Assembly (NCBI GenBank): GCA_030625995.1
Contig: DAOUPU010000044.1
Span: 1-14,439, forward strand
Source: Flavobacteriaceae bacterium
GTDB lineage: Bacteria > Bacteroidota > Bacteroidia > Flavobacteriales > Flavobacteriaceae
DNA: 14,439 nucleotides
Direction of reading: 5' to 3'
A program made the position numbers and the translations under genes. This document shows, piece by piece, positions 1-7,671 of this stretch (positions within the stretch are counted from its first letter, which is position 1; each line of letters starts with the position of its first letter). The notes beneath the pieces are model-generated. The model did no database searches and had not been told where the DNA came from. It saw only the letters and a list, made by a program, of their open reading frames with translations.

Positions 1-15
1 ATACTTTTCAACATC

Positions 16-135
16 TCAAATATTATTGATGCTGAATAATTTAGGGTAATCTGAAATCCTAAAGTAGATTTCTTTGAGCGCTTCTACATCTTCTTTGTTT
101 ATTACCTTTTTCCTGTACTTCAACTGAACTACAAT
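16..135 (-). pseudogene. possible short gene remnant, unrecognised
   Basis: A minus-strand frame of 39 codons runs from just after a TAA at 136-138 to a TGA at 16-18. The reading contains a plausible amphipathic stretch (VINKEDVEALKEIYFRISDY) and has somewhat better composition than the surrounding AT-rich DNA. It has no ATG start, and no convincing continuation was found in the other frames. It could be the tail of a decayed gene or chance. I do not recognise a family, and nothing here supports a function. Confidence 0.2.
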
Positions 136-369
136 TTAATAGAACCATGGTGATTTATTATGCCGATTTATCTTATGATTATTCATCAAATAAATTTACA
201 CTTTTTTAAGATGTTTCGAAAATATCCATTTTCAATATTTTCCTTATGCGTCATTAAAGGTTTTAAATTTTATTTACATACAAATAACTTAACATAAGTC
301 TATTTCATTCAAAAAATAAGTAAAAGTAATTTAAACAAGACTATAACAACTAAATGAAATATTTATTAG
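136..369. other. AT-rich non-coding stretch, nothing recognised
   Basis: This stretch is very AT-rich and has stops in all frames. I see no tRNA, no strong dyad and no clear Bacteroidota promoter pair (TTTG with TAnnTTTG). It should contain the promoter of the transporter to the right, but I cannot place it. Confidence 0.4.
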
Positions 370-471
370 ATATTTGTTTGGAGATATTTTATTGACATTT
401 ATGTAATAAAAATAAATTTCAAAAAAAAATTAAAAGAAATAAGACAAAAATTAAAAACTCTTTACACAAAT

Positions 472-1677
472 GTGGGGCCTGGATTTATAATGGCTGCAGT
501 AGTTTTAGGAGCTGGTAGCATTACGACTTCAACTAAAATTGGGGCAACTCTGGGGTATGACTTTTTTTGGGTAATTTTAATTGCCGCTATTTCTATGGCT
601 GTGTATATGAATATTAGTACACGTTTTGGTGTTTTACAAAGTCAATCAATATTGGGTGTAATTGCTAAAAAATACGGGAGATGGTTTTCTGTAATTATTG
701 GAATAAGTTCTTTTTTAGCAGCTTTAAGTTTTCAGTTTGGTAACAATCTGGGGGTTGGTATGGGGATGGAAGCTTTAACAGGGATAAATGCAAAACTTTG
801 GCCGTTTTTATTTACACCATTAGCAATAATTTTAATATTTTATACTAAAAACCTTTACAAAACCTTGGAAAAACTAATGATGTTTATGGTTATGATCATG
901 ATCTTGACTTTTATCATAAACCTTATTTTTATCAAACCTGATTTGATATCGATGGCAGCAGGCTTTGTGCCGAGCACTTTCCCAATTGATAATTTTAGCC
1001 AGTTAGCAGCAATTGTCGGAACTACTTTCGTTCTTAATGGTGCTTTATATCAATCTTATCTTATTCAAAGTAAAGGATGGAAATTAGAAGATAAAGAAAA
1101 GGGAATTAGAGATTCTAATTTTGGAGTGTTTTTATTAGCAATTATGTCTGTATTGATTATCGCAACAGCCGCTGCAACGTTAAAGCCATTAGGTATCACT
1201 GTTAATTCTGCGGCTGATATGGCTAAGCAATTAGAAATGTTATTAGGAAGCTATGCAAAGTATATATTTGCTTTTGGTTTTATCTCTGCAGCTTTCTCCT
1301 CTCTAATTGTTAACGCAGTAATTGGCGGAGGTCTTTTGTCAGATGGATTAGGAATGGGGAAATCTATGGATGAAAAGATACCAAAAACATTTACAATCAT
1401 AATACTAATTGCCGGAATGTCTATTGCAGTATATGTATCCAGTGATATTGGAAGCTCTGTTTATTCTTTAATTTTAGCACAAGCTTCTTCCATTTTAGCT
1501 GTGCCTTTAATAGCTATTGGTTTATTACTCATAGCTAATCGAAAAGATGTAATGGGAAAATACAAAAACACTCCATTTCAAAATATACTGGCGATAATAG
1601 GGTTTGTTTTGATATGTTTTTTGGTGTATATAATGTATATTAAATTAATAGGATATTTCACCAATACAAATCCTTAA
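472..1677 (+). CDS. Nramp-superfamily divalent-metal-type transporter, non-canonical
   Basis: A polytopic inner-membrane protein with about eleven hydrophobic segments, matching the Nramp (SLC11/MntH) fold. It begins at the first transmembrane helix, with GPGFIMAAVVLGAGSITTST. Known Nramp metal transporters carry DPGN in helix 1 and MPH in helix 6. Here helix 1 has GAGS at that place, and the probable helix 6 (residues about 175-198, GTTFVLNGALYQSYL) lacks MPH, so the substrate is uncertain. The only usual start codon is the GTG at 472, which leaves almost no residues before helix 1. The same frame is open back to 370 and reads a basic segment just before it (FKKKLKEIRQKLKTLYTNVG), which looks like a normal N-terminus, but no ATG, GTG or TTG starts it. 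Either a rare start such as ATT (391 or 397) is used or the original start is lost. The gene converges on the DeoR-type regulator, whose stop is 60 bases downstream. The superfamily call is fairly secure; the ion is not. Confidence 0.8.
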   Translation: MGPGFIMAAVVLGAGSITTSTKIGATLGYDFFWVILIAAISMAVYMNISTRFGVLQSQSILGVIAKKYGRWFSVIIGISSFLAALSFQFGNNLGVGMGMEALTGINAKLWPFLFTPLAIILIFYTKNLYKTLEKLMMFMVMIMILTFIINLIFIKPDLISMAAGFVPSTFPIDNFSQLAAIVGTTFVLNGALYQSYLIQSKGWKLEDKEKGIRDSNFGVFLLAIMSVLIIATAAATLKPLGITVNSAADMAKQLEMLLGSYAKYIFAFGFISAAFSSLIVNAVIGGGLLSDGLGMGKSMDEKIPKTFTIIILIAGMSIAVYVSSDIGSSVYSLILAQASSILAVPLIAIGLLLIANRKDVMGKYKNTPFQNILAIIGFVLICFLVYIMYIKLIGYFTNTNP

Positions 1678-1737
1678 TAAAATATTGAATATACAAATGA
1701 GAACTGTTAATAAATTATCAAAATCTTATGATCATTT

Positions 1738-2511
1738 TTATACGATTACCATTTTGATACCAACGCTTTCAAGTGATGTTTTTTGTTCGTTACTAATTCC
1801 ACTGTCAGTTATTAAAACATCAATTTTTGATAAAGGGCAAATAAAAGCAAGACTTCTTTTGCCAATCTTACTCGAATCCGCAAGAACAATAACCTGATTA
1901 GACATTTCAATCATAGTACTATTAAAGTGAGCCTCCTCAATATTTGGGGTTGACAAACCGTAATCAATATTCAACCCATCTACACCTAAAAATAATTTAT
2001 CGCAATAATAATTTTTTAAACTTTTTTCAGCAGCTGTACCAATCAGTGAAAATGATTTATTCCTAATAACTCCACCAGGAATTATTACTTGTATATTCTC
2101 GTTATTATAAAGTTGATTTGCAATATTTAAAGCATTAGTTATTACCGTTAAACCAATTTTTTTATCCAGGTTTCTAACAAGTTCTATAACGGTAGTGCCA
2201 GAATCAATCATGATGGTGTCCCCTTCATTTACAAATTTAACTGCTTCTGAACCAATTAATTGCTTCGCTTTAATATTAATTTTATCTTTTTCTGAAATAT
2301 GATAATCAATTCCAACCGGATCAATTTTTATCGCTCCACCTCTTGCCCTGATTAAAATATTTTTTTTCTCCAACTGAGCTAAATCATTTCTAATAGTAAC
2401 TTCACTTACACCAAACAATTTACTCAATTCCCGTACATCCACTTTTCCATGAAGATCAAGTTTTTTAATAATTAATAACCTGCGCTCAACTGTTGATTTT
2501 TTACTAGTCAT
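1738..2511 (-). CDS. DeoR-family (AgaR/GlpR-like) transcriptional regulator
   Basis: A full-length 257-residue DeoR-family regulator. Residues about 6-60 form the winged helix-turn-helix, with the family signature LFGVSEVTIRNDLAQLEKK followed by RARGGA. The rest is the DeoRC sugar-phosphate sensor domain, including DSGTTV, ITNALNIA, PGG and the ring-binding-type segment LFLGVDGLNIDYGLSTPNIE, which resembles AgaR-type members. Such proteins usually repress sugar catabolic operons and are released by a phosphorylated sugar. The ATG at 2511 fits the start of the HTH domain; no clear ribosome binding site is seen in the AT-rich leader. It converges on the transporter and is far from any intact operon on its own strand, so the target could be the neighbouring glycan genes or its own promoter. 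The ligand cannot be told from sequence. Confidence 0.92.
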   Translation of the reverse strand: MTSKKSTVERRLLIIKKLDLHGKVDVRELSKLFGVSEVTIRNDLAQLEKKNILIRARGGAIKIDPVGIDYHISEKDKINIKAKQLIGSEAVKFVNEGDTIMIDSGTTVIELVRNLDKKIGLTVITNALNIANQLYNNENIQVIIPGGVIRNKSFSLIGTAAEKSLKNYYCDKLFLGVDGLNIDYGLSTPNIEEAHFNSTMIEMSNQVIVLADSSKIGKRSLAFICPLSKIDVLITDSGISNEQKTSLESVGIKMVIV

Positions 2512-2676
2512 ATATATTATTATTTAAATGAATCAATTTAATATAGATTCGTTTTGTATAGAAAAAGAATGGTTGCAATATATTAAAAATCATTGGGTTT
2601 TCAATTAATCTAATATCAGAAAGAATACTAAAAATTAAACGAATTGCTATTGTATTATTGATTATTTAGTTATTTA
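2512..2676. other. leader region of the DeoR-type gene, no clear sites
   Basis: AT-rich DNA upstream of the minus-strand regulator gene, ending where homology to the right-hand repeat copy begins. No promoter matching the Bacteroidota consensus and no obvious operator could be placed in it. With the non-coding part of the repeat (2677-2958) it makes a gene-free stretch of about 450 bases. Confidence 0.4.
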
Positions 2677-3150
2677 TAAAAATTTATCCTTATTTTACTA
2701 TATTAATTTTCCATTTTCGAAAGGTAATTCTTTCACATTTATTAGGATAAATTTTATCCTTGTTTCCCCTGTTTAGATTTTTAAATCTTTTTAAAACTAT
2801 AGATTTTAAGGATATTTCACTTTTTAAGCAAATCATTTAGTGCCCTAAAAACAATTGAATAATAATTCATCAGATACTTTACTATAGATAATCCTCCCTC
2901 AAAAGAGGAAAAATATTAATTGAATAGATGTTAAATCAAATACATTTTTCAGTTTGCCCTACTTAATAGCGTCATAACGCCACACTTTGTCGTGCATGGT
3001 GTAAAGTTTGTATTCCTTTCCATCAAAGACCAATACGGGACTCGAATGATCTCCTTTCACAATTGGATTATAAAGGTATTTTGTCCAGTTTACAAGATCA
3101 GTCGACATTGCTACATTAGAAGTCCACAATGCCTCAACATCAGGGTTCAT
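2677..3150. repeat. long direct repeat, copy A (glycoside-hydrolase 3' end plus downstream region)
   Basis: Matches 13967-14439 in the same orientation, with an offset of 11290 changing to 11289 after a one-base indel in an A run. By direct comparison the non-coding part (2677-2958) has 7 substitutions and 1 indel in about 282 bases, roughly 97% identity. The coding part (2959-3150) has about 25 differences in 192 bases, but only 3 of these lie in the 93 bases nearest the stop codon. Homology begins abruptly at 2677. On the right it may continue past 3150, but the window ends in copy B. The repeat may come from tandem paralogous hydrolase genes followed by recombination or gene conversion. 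Confidence 0.95.
2744..2760. promoter_or_regulatory. 17-bp perfect palindrome, possible operator or hairpin
   Basis: AGGATAAA-T-TTTATCCT is a perfect inverted repeat with 8-base arms and a 1-base centre. The half-site TTTATCCT also occurs at 2683-2690. The palindrome lies about 230 bases upstream of the DeoR-type start and downstream of the hydrolase remnant, and it is identical in repeat copy B. A protein-binding site is possible. A Rho-independent terminator is unlikely because the stem is AT-rich, has almost no loop and lacks a T run. Confidence 0.3.
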
Positions 3151-3234
3151 CAAATCCGAAACATCCGGGATTTTGTAAGTCATCCTTAAAAATTGGTGCT
3201 CCGGGACTGGAAAAACCGGTGAACAAATAAAATT
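2959..3234 (-). pseudogene. C-terminal fragment of a beta-propeller glycoside hydrolase (GH43/GH117-like)
   Basis: The minus frame ending in TAG at 2959-2961 reads as the last blade of a five-bladed-propeller glycoside hydrolase. Key residues are WTSNVAMSTDLVNWTKY, then NPIV, HSSPVLVFDGKEYKLYTMHD. This pattern (sample treated by 'DLVNW', then 'DGK.YRLYTMH') is typical of GH43/GH32/GH117-type enzymes. Recognisable protein starts near NFICSPVFPVPEHQFL (3234). Further upstream the frame continues to an ATG at 3358-3360, but those residues are a shadow of the sigma-factor fragment on the other strand. The catalytic blades are therefore missing. The last 63 residues match copy B at 57 of 63 positions. 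I am confident that it is a fragment, less so of the exact GH family. Confidence 0.65.
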
Positions 3235-3310
3235 TCTTCGGAAAAAATTTAATTTTTTTTTGTGATTTTTTGAATACATTTTATATTTATAAAGAGTATT
3301 CAATTTTTCA

Positions 3311-3421
3311 ATGCATTCAAAAAAGGAATTTGCACAAAAACTAAAGGAGAACCAAGGCATTATTTATAATGTCGCTAGAATTTACTCAAATTGTATTGAA
3401 GGTCAAAAAGACATGTACTAG
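3311..3421 (+). pseudogene. N-terminal fragment of an ECF sigma factor
   Basis: An ATG at 3311 opens 36 codons ending in TAG at 3419-3421. The reading (MHSKKEFAQKLKENQGIIYN then VARIYSNCIEGQKDMY) looks like the start of sigma-70 region 2 in Bacteroidota ECF factors, where 'ENQGIIYKV.R.Y....D..DLYQEI' is usual. The family would continue with QEIVLQLW; here a TAG stands at the place of the Q codon and the following DNA reads nothing like region 2. The gene has lost its DNA- and core-binding parts and cannot work. The T-rich run at about 3249-3275 just upstream resembles natural leaders of such genes. Family ECF genes in glycan loci usually sit beside anti-sigma and SusC/D genes, none of which remain here. 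Confidence 0.6.
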
Positions 3422-3562
3422 GTCTCAATTTTAATTATTGCCAACATCCCTTAATACCAGCTCACAACAAAAGCCCGGTCATTATTTCAACGCATTTACT
3501 TACTGTTACTGGAAAACTGAAGAATCTCGCCACTCTCACTTTTAGTTTTTTCAATTCTTCAA

Positions 3563-5269
3563 CTATTTTATTGCTTGCCATGATAAGCGCTGTTGTCCTT
3601 CTACCAATTGTTCTTTGAGCAAACTATAATCCAATTGCTGAACCCCAACTTGTTCATCTATAGACAGACAAGCAGCCATAGCCGCAGATTGCCCTAAAAC
3701 CATAAAAACAGGTTCCATTCGAATGGACCCAAAAGCAATATGACTCGCACTTACGCAAATAGGCACAAGCAGGTTGGTACACTCTTCTTTTTTCGGAATT
3801 ATGGATCTATAACTTATTGGATACGGCTCCTTGACTTTGGCCTCAATATTCCCTTCGTTCTTTACAAAACCTTCAGCATTGACATATCTTTGGGTATTGT
3901 GCGAATCCATACCGTAGGCAGCTAGACCAACCACATCAGTCACTTTTTCGAGTCCTTCGCAATTGTACTGAGTCATCACATATTCTCCAATCATTCGCCT
4001 GGCTTCCCGTATGTACAATTGTTTCTGCCAGCCGTCATTTCTTTCAAATTCATCCTTGCTCATCCCCCACTTTGACACTTCATTTCTGATATGTTCCGGT
4101 ATTCTTGTATGGTATGCTAATGTCCACATTAAGCCGATTTGATATTGCCTGTGTGCTTCCACTATTCTTTCCCTTTCCTCATAGCTAGCCTCTGGATAAT
4201 TATAGTTCTGTCCGATAAAGTCGGTAGAAAAGCCTGTTCGGTTGTTGGTGTCTGTTTTACGATTGGGCATGCTGGAATTGATCCAAGGAAAACCTTCCTC
4301 TCCCGCTTCATAATTTCTGAAGAGCAACTCATAATCAGTTTCATTATAATTTACCGGCTTTGTAAAAGGTATTCTGTTGTCCGGATGATCCGTAAGGCAC
4401 ATTCTAAAACAATAGGCCTGTTCATTTAAATCCCCATCTCCGTCTTTACCAGGTCCGTTTGGATTAATAGTGGGAAGTAATCCGCTTGCCGGGTCCCCTT
4501 TTACAATATAAGGATCCACCCCATCTACAAAATTGTGATTGGTACCATTCCAGGAACCGTATCCGGTCATTGTAGTATCCTTCAATGTGGTGTTTACACC
4601 ATTCAGCGTTTCCTGGTACTTTTGATTTGATTCTCTTCCTATAGCATAGCTAATTCCAGCATCTGCCATCAGGTCTCCTTCATAGGTGGCATCAATAAAC
4701 ATTTTGCCCTGATACACCTTGCCCGACAACATCTTAATAGAGGAGATTTTACCATTCTTATTTACTACACCTGACTTTCGATCGAGTTTTTGATTCAAAT
4801 CAAGATCGATCTCATTTTTGTTTATTAATTCCTGAAAAACACTTAATGCAGCAGAAGGCTCGAATGTCCACATTGAGGCTTCTCCGGCTTCCGTTTTTGT
4901 TTGCCCGCCATCTATATATTCTTCTGGGCTTTGCCATTTCCAGTTTTTTGGATCGTTATAATATTTCTTTATTCCCTCATAAAATTCACGAGAAATACCT
5001 CCAATGGCTTCTTTGTTACCAATATCAGTTTGCCCCAGGCCTCCTGTAGTCAAACCACCTATTCTGGAAGTCTGCTCAATTAACACCACAGACTTACCCA
5101 TTCTTTTGGCTTGAATTGCTGCAGCTATCCCTGCTGAAGTTCCACCATAAATAACCAGGTCATATGTATCCTTATTTGACCACTTTTGGCAACTACTATT
5201 GACAAATAGTGAAAGTAATAAGATTGAAAATATTGATCGTTTAAAAAATCGTTTCATTTTGATTTTCAT
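3563..5269 (-). CDS. secreted or lipoprotein FAD-dependent oxidoreductase
   Basis: A 568-residue protein of the FAD_oxidored type (PF12831-like), often found in glycan loci. Residues about 9-27 are an export signal (SIFSILLLSLFVNSSC); the Cys at the end suggests a lipoprotein, although Asn at -3 makes the lipobox weak. The dinucleotide-binding fold begins with DLVIYGGTSAGIAAAIQAKR and IEQ, followed by IGGLTTGGLGQTD. The C-terminal FAD contact region includes PICVSASHIAFGSIRMEP and LGQSAAMAACLS. The substrate is unknown; a sugar or uronate derivative is plausible given the sulfatase 105 bases upstream on the same strand, with which it probably forms an operon. The ATG at 5269 sets the signal peptide correctly; a second ATG four codons on is an alternative. 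Confidence 0.88.
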   Translation of the reverse strand: MKIKMKRFFKRSIFSILLLSLFVNSSCQKWSNKDTYDLVIYGGTSAGIAAAIQAKRMGKSVVLIEQTSRIGGLTTGGLGQTDIGNKEAIGGISREFYEGIKKYYNDPKNWKWQSPEEYIDGGQTKTEAGEASMWTFEPSAALSVFQELINKNEIDLDLNQKLDRKSGVVNKNGKISSIKMLSGKVYQGKMFIDATYEGDLMADAGISYAIGRESNQKYQETLNGVNTTLKDTTMTGYGSWNGTNHNFVDGVDPYIVKGDPASGLLPTINPNGPGKDGDGDLNEQAYCFRMCLTDHPDNRIPFTKPVNYNETDYELLFRNYEAGEEGFPWINSSMPNRKTDTNNRTGFSTDFIGQNYNYPEASYEERERIVEAHRQYQIGLMWTLAYHTRIPEHIRNEVSKWGMSKDEFERNDGWQKQLYIREARRMIGEYVMTQYNCEGLEKVTDVVGLAAYGMDSHNTQRYVNAEGFVKNEGNIEAKVKEPYPISYRSIIPKKEECTNLLVPICVSASHIAFGSIRMEPVFMVLGQSAAMAACLSIDEQVGVQQLDYSLLKEQLVEGQQRLSWQAIK

Positions 5270-5374
5270 AAATCGTTTAGTATTAAGTTCTGTATCGTAT
5301 TAATTTTATTTGTAATGAATTAAGCTTTAAAATATCTACAATCACACCTTAGCATATTTAATGTTATAATTCCT

Positions 5375-6664
5375 TCATATGCCTTTTAATAATTCATTTA
5401 ATATAGGTGTCAGTTTGGAAAATGCTTCTTTGGCTTCATTAGACTCCATAATTGCATTCTTTTCTTCGGGAAGATTTCGACAATCAATTAATTTATTTTC
5501 TTTGTGATGTAATCTCCAATTGCCATCAAATATAACAAAATCATCACCAATTCCAGCCGTGATCCATTTGCGCTTAACAATACCTTCTTCTCCTGATAAA
5601 AGGTTATAAAAAGAAACTCCATCAATGTTCAAACTGTCATTGATTTTAGTATTAGATAAGTCACATATCGTTGGAAATAAATCTGTTATATCTATAAGAT
5701 TTTGAACTTTTCGATTCACTGGGATTCTATCAGGGCAATGAATAATAAGTGGAACATGCATTCCACCATCTGTTAAAGTCCATTTTCCTCCACTAACCAG
5801 ACCTTTATTTGTCTCTCTTGGTATTTTTGACTGAGTACCATTGTCGCCAATAAAAATTACGATCGTGTTATCACCTATTTTCAGTAGATCAACTGCCTCT
5901 AATAATTCACCAACCTGCTTATCCATGTACTTAATCATATTATCCAGGCTTGCTTGCCTTTTTGCATTTTTGTCGTTTGGAGTAGTAACGATAGGAACAT
6001 GCGGAAGCACCATATTATGCTGAATGATAAATGGTTTTCCTTTTTGTTTGGCTAATTTCATTTGCCTGATTACATAATCAGTAAGTACATCCGGGCCGAA
6101 AAGGCTATCTATGTCAGTCCTTATTTTACCATCTTCATTAATTGTAGCATTCCAATATCTTGTTGTTTTTTTATTATTGTGCCATATTTGCCATACACAC
6201 CAAGAGTCAAAACCAGCTGATGAGCAATGATTTGGATAAAATTCCAAACCCGCCATCTGCCATTTCCCAGTTACCACTGTATGGTAGCCATTTTGCTTTA
6301 ACAATTGAGCATAAGTAGTCCATTTACCAAAATCAACAAATTGTTTACTCCCTACATGTACAGGAAGTACATTGGTATATCTATGAGTGGTTGCGTAGGT
6401 TCCGGTATATATACTCATTCTGCTAGGAGTACATACCGGACTGGCATAAGCTCTTAAAAACATTGAACCTTGTTCTGCCAATTTATCTATGTTCGGCGTC
6501 AATGAGTATAATCCATTATAGCTGCCTAATTTTTCATAGCCAAGGTCATCTGCTACGATGAATAAAATATTAGGTTTTTTAATTTTTTCCTGAGCGAATC
6601 CATCATTTAGATATAGAAAATATAAAATAGTAAAGCTGACTATTTTGATAAATTGTTTAAACAT
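5375..6664 (-). CDS. S1-family sulfatase (secreted arylsulfatase type)
   Basis: Hydrolyses sulfate esters, most likely on a sugar, in the periplasm or outside the cell. The ATG at 6664 gives 429 residues; a TTG three codons earlier is the only longer option. A signal peptide covers about the first 25 residues (ending DGFAQ). Family landmarks in ATG numbering are the metal-binding DD at 39-40 (VADDLGY), the formylglycine precursor C78 in CTPSR, GKW at 133-135, LPH with H222, and DN at 274-275 (FIGDNGT). The Cys-type signature allows maturation by either FGE or anSME; neither gene is in the window. It is shorter than many S1 enzymes but keeps the core. It lies upstream of the FAD oxidoreductase in a likely operon. 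The substrate cannot be assigned from sequence alone. Confidence 0.93.
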   Translation of the reverse strand: MFKQFIKIVSFTILYFLYLNDGFAQEKIKKPNILFIVADDLGYEKLGSYNGLYSLTPNIDKLAEQGSMFLRAYASPVCTPSRMSIYTGTYATTHRYTNVLPVHVGSKQFVDFGKWTTYAQLLKQNGYHTVVTGKWQMAGLEFYPNHCSSAGFDSWCVWQIWHNNKKTTRYWNATINEDGKIRTDIDSLFGPDVLTDYVIRQMKLAKQKGKPFIIQHNMVLPHVPIVTTPNDKNAKRQASLDNMIKYMDKQVGELLEAVDLLKIGDNTIVIFIGDNGTQSKIPRETNKGLVSGGKWTLTDGGMHVPLIIHCPDRIPVNRKVQNLIDITDLFPTICDLSNTKINDSLNIDGVSFYNLLSGEEGIVKRKWITAGIGDDFVIFDGNWRLHHKENKLIDCRNLPEEKNAIMESNEAKEAFSKLTPILNELLKGI

Positions 6665-6765
6665 AAGATTCAATTACATTTATTTTGATTTTAAAAGTAT
6701 AAACAGACATTTCAATCTCTAATCTTGATATTGCTGTTATTCAAAATGAATGGAGATCCTGACTT

Positions 6766-7188
6766 TTAAAATGGTTTTACCTCTGGAGTAAATACATTTC
6801 CGCCATTTACATTCTCAAAATAGACAACTGAAAATTCGGGATTAATATCACTCCCATAATTTGGTAAATGAACTTTGTCAATTTTACCATTTTCAATTCG
6901 CTCTTTATGTTTCCAGTTATTAGGAGCCTTTCCTGTTGGCCAACTAATCTGTAAACCATCAATTATTAGATTTCAACATTTCTTGCAATAATTGCTGCTC
7001 TCTCTTCAGCATTCTTTGTTCGTCCCTCTAAACTGATTACTTGTTGCATCATCTGCATAGAGGTAAGGTTCCTCAATGTAAGGGTAGCCGGATTAATTTA
7101 AATTCTCTAACCCACTATGATCTAATGTTTAAACACTTTTAATTGTATGCTGTTCACCAAATTGCATACTAAAATCAAAAAGAACTAT
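6766..7188 (-). pseudogene. decayed C-terminal remnant of a secreted enzyme (possibly GH28-like beta-helix)
   Basis: Three minus-strand frames join into one protein-like sequence. From the N side: IVLFDFSMQFGEQHTIKSV, a TAA at 7129-7131, then TLDHSGLENLN to a TAA at 7093-7095; a frame change to PATLTLRNLTSMQMMQQV and GRTKNAEERAAIIARNVEI, ending in two stops at 6963-6968; then another frame change to IIDGLQISWPTGKAPNNW, KHKERIENGKIDKVHLPNYG and the terminal EVKPF with TAA at 6766-6768. Two frameshifts and at least one in-frame stop mean it is dead. The pattern ARNV..DGLQISWP....W..K.RIENG resembles C-terminal turns of right-handed beta-helix enzymes such as glycoside hydrolase family 28, but I hold that family lightly. 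The gene would have fitted the glycan theme of the neighbours. Confidence 0.6.
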
Positions 7189-7392
7189 TTAAAAACAAAT
7201 TGTATTTGTCTTTGCAGTGGTAAATATACAATTTCTGTTAAAATATCATAAATAATATTTTATTCTTTAAACTTAGTTAACTAGAATAAGTATGGAGATA
7301 GGAATTATTCTCAGAATTATCCCTTAGCGATCTTTTTTAATGAAATTACCATTCGTTAAGATACATAGTTTAAAAAGTGTAAACATAGTTTT

Positions 7393-7575
7393 TTAACTTT
7401 GCAAAGGATATGGAGGTCTACCTTCTTCTGACATTGTTTCTATAAAACCTAAATCTTCTAATGATAAAATATCGACAAACAAATCAACTATTCTCGCCCA
7501 AGAATCTTGCTTTACAAATGAATTGTATGATAGCATCTGTAGTTGATTTCTATCAAACCCTTGAATAAAATTCAC
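7393..7575 (-). pseudogene. N-terminal fragment of an IS1182-type transposase
   Basis: The frame begins at a GTG (7573-7575) and reads MNFIQGFDRNQLQMLSYNSF followed by RIVDLFVD, EDLGF and EEGRPPYPLQ, then TAA. This is the start of the IS1182/IS5-group transposase N-terminal domain (DUF772-like), in which the family would continue LLKLYIYGY. Here the next codon is a stop and the following bases are unrelated, so the element is cut after about 60 residues of an expected 400-500. The DDE catalytic domain is absent. No matching partner end was found in the window. Confidence 0.72.
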
Positions 7576-7671
7576 AATAAAAAGAAATGATTATCAATAC
7601 TTTAAGATATGATAATCCATTGAATTTTTTGTGATTTATAAAAAGAAATTTTTGCGCAGTCTGACGGTTTG

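Noticed and set aside
3235..3360. N-terminal 42 residues of the 133-residue minus frame ending at 2959
   Set aside because: They are antisense to the sigma-factor fragment and its leader and resemble no protein; only the part after about 3234 is hydrolase.
3462..3581. 39-residue minus frame overlapping the end of the FAD oxidoreductase (MASNKIVEELKKLKV...)
   Set aside because: It has an ATG and fair composition, but overlaps a real gene end, has no family resemblance, and another frame in the same stretch looks equally protein-like.
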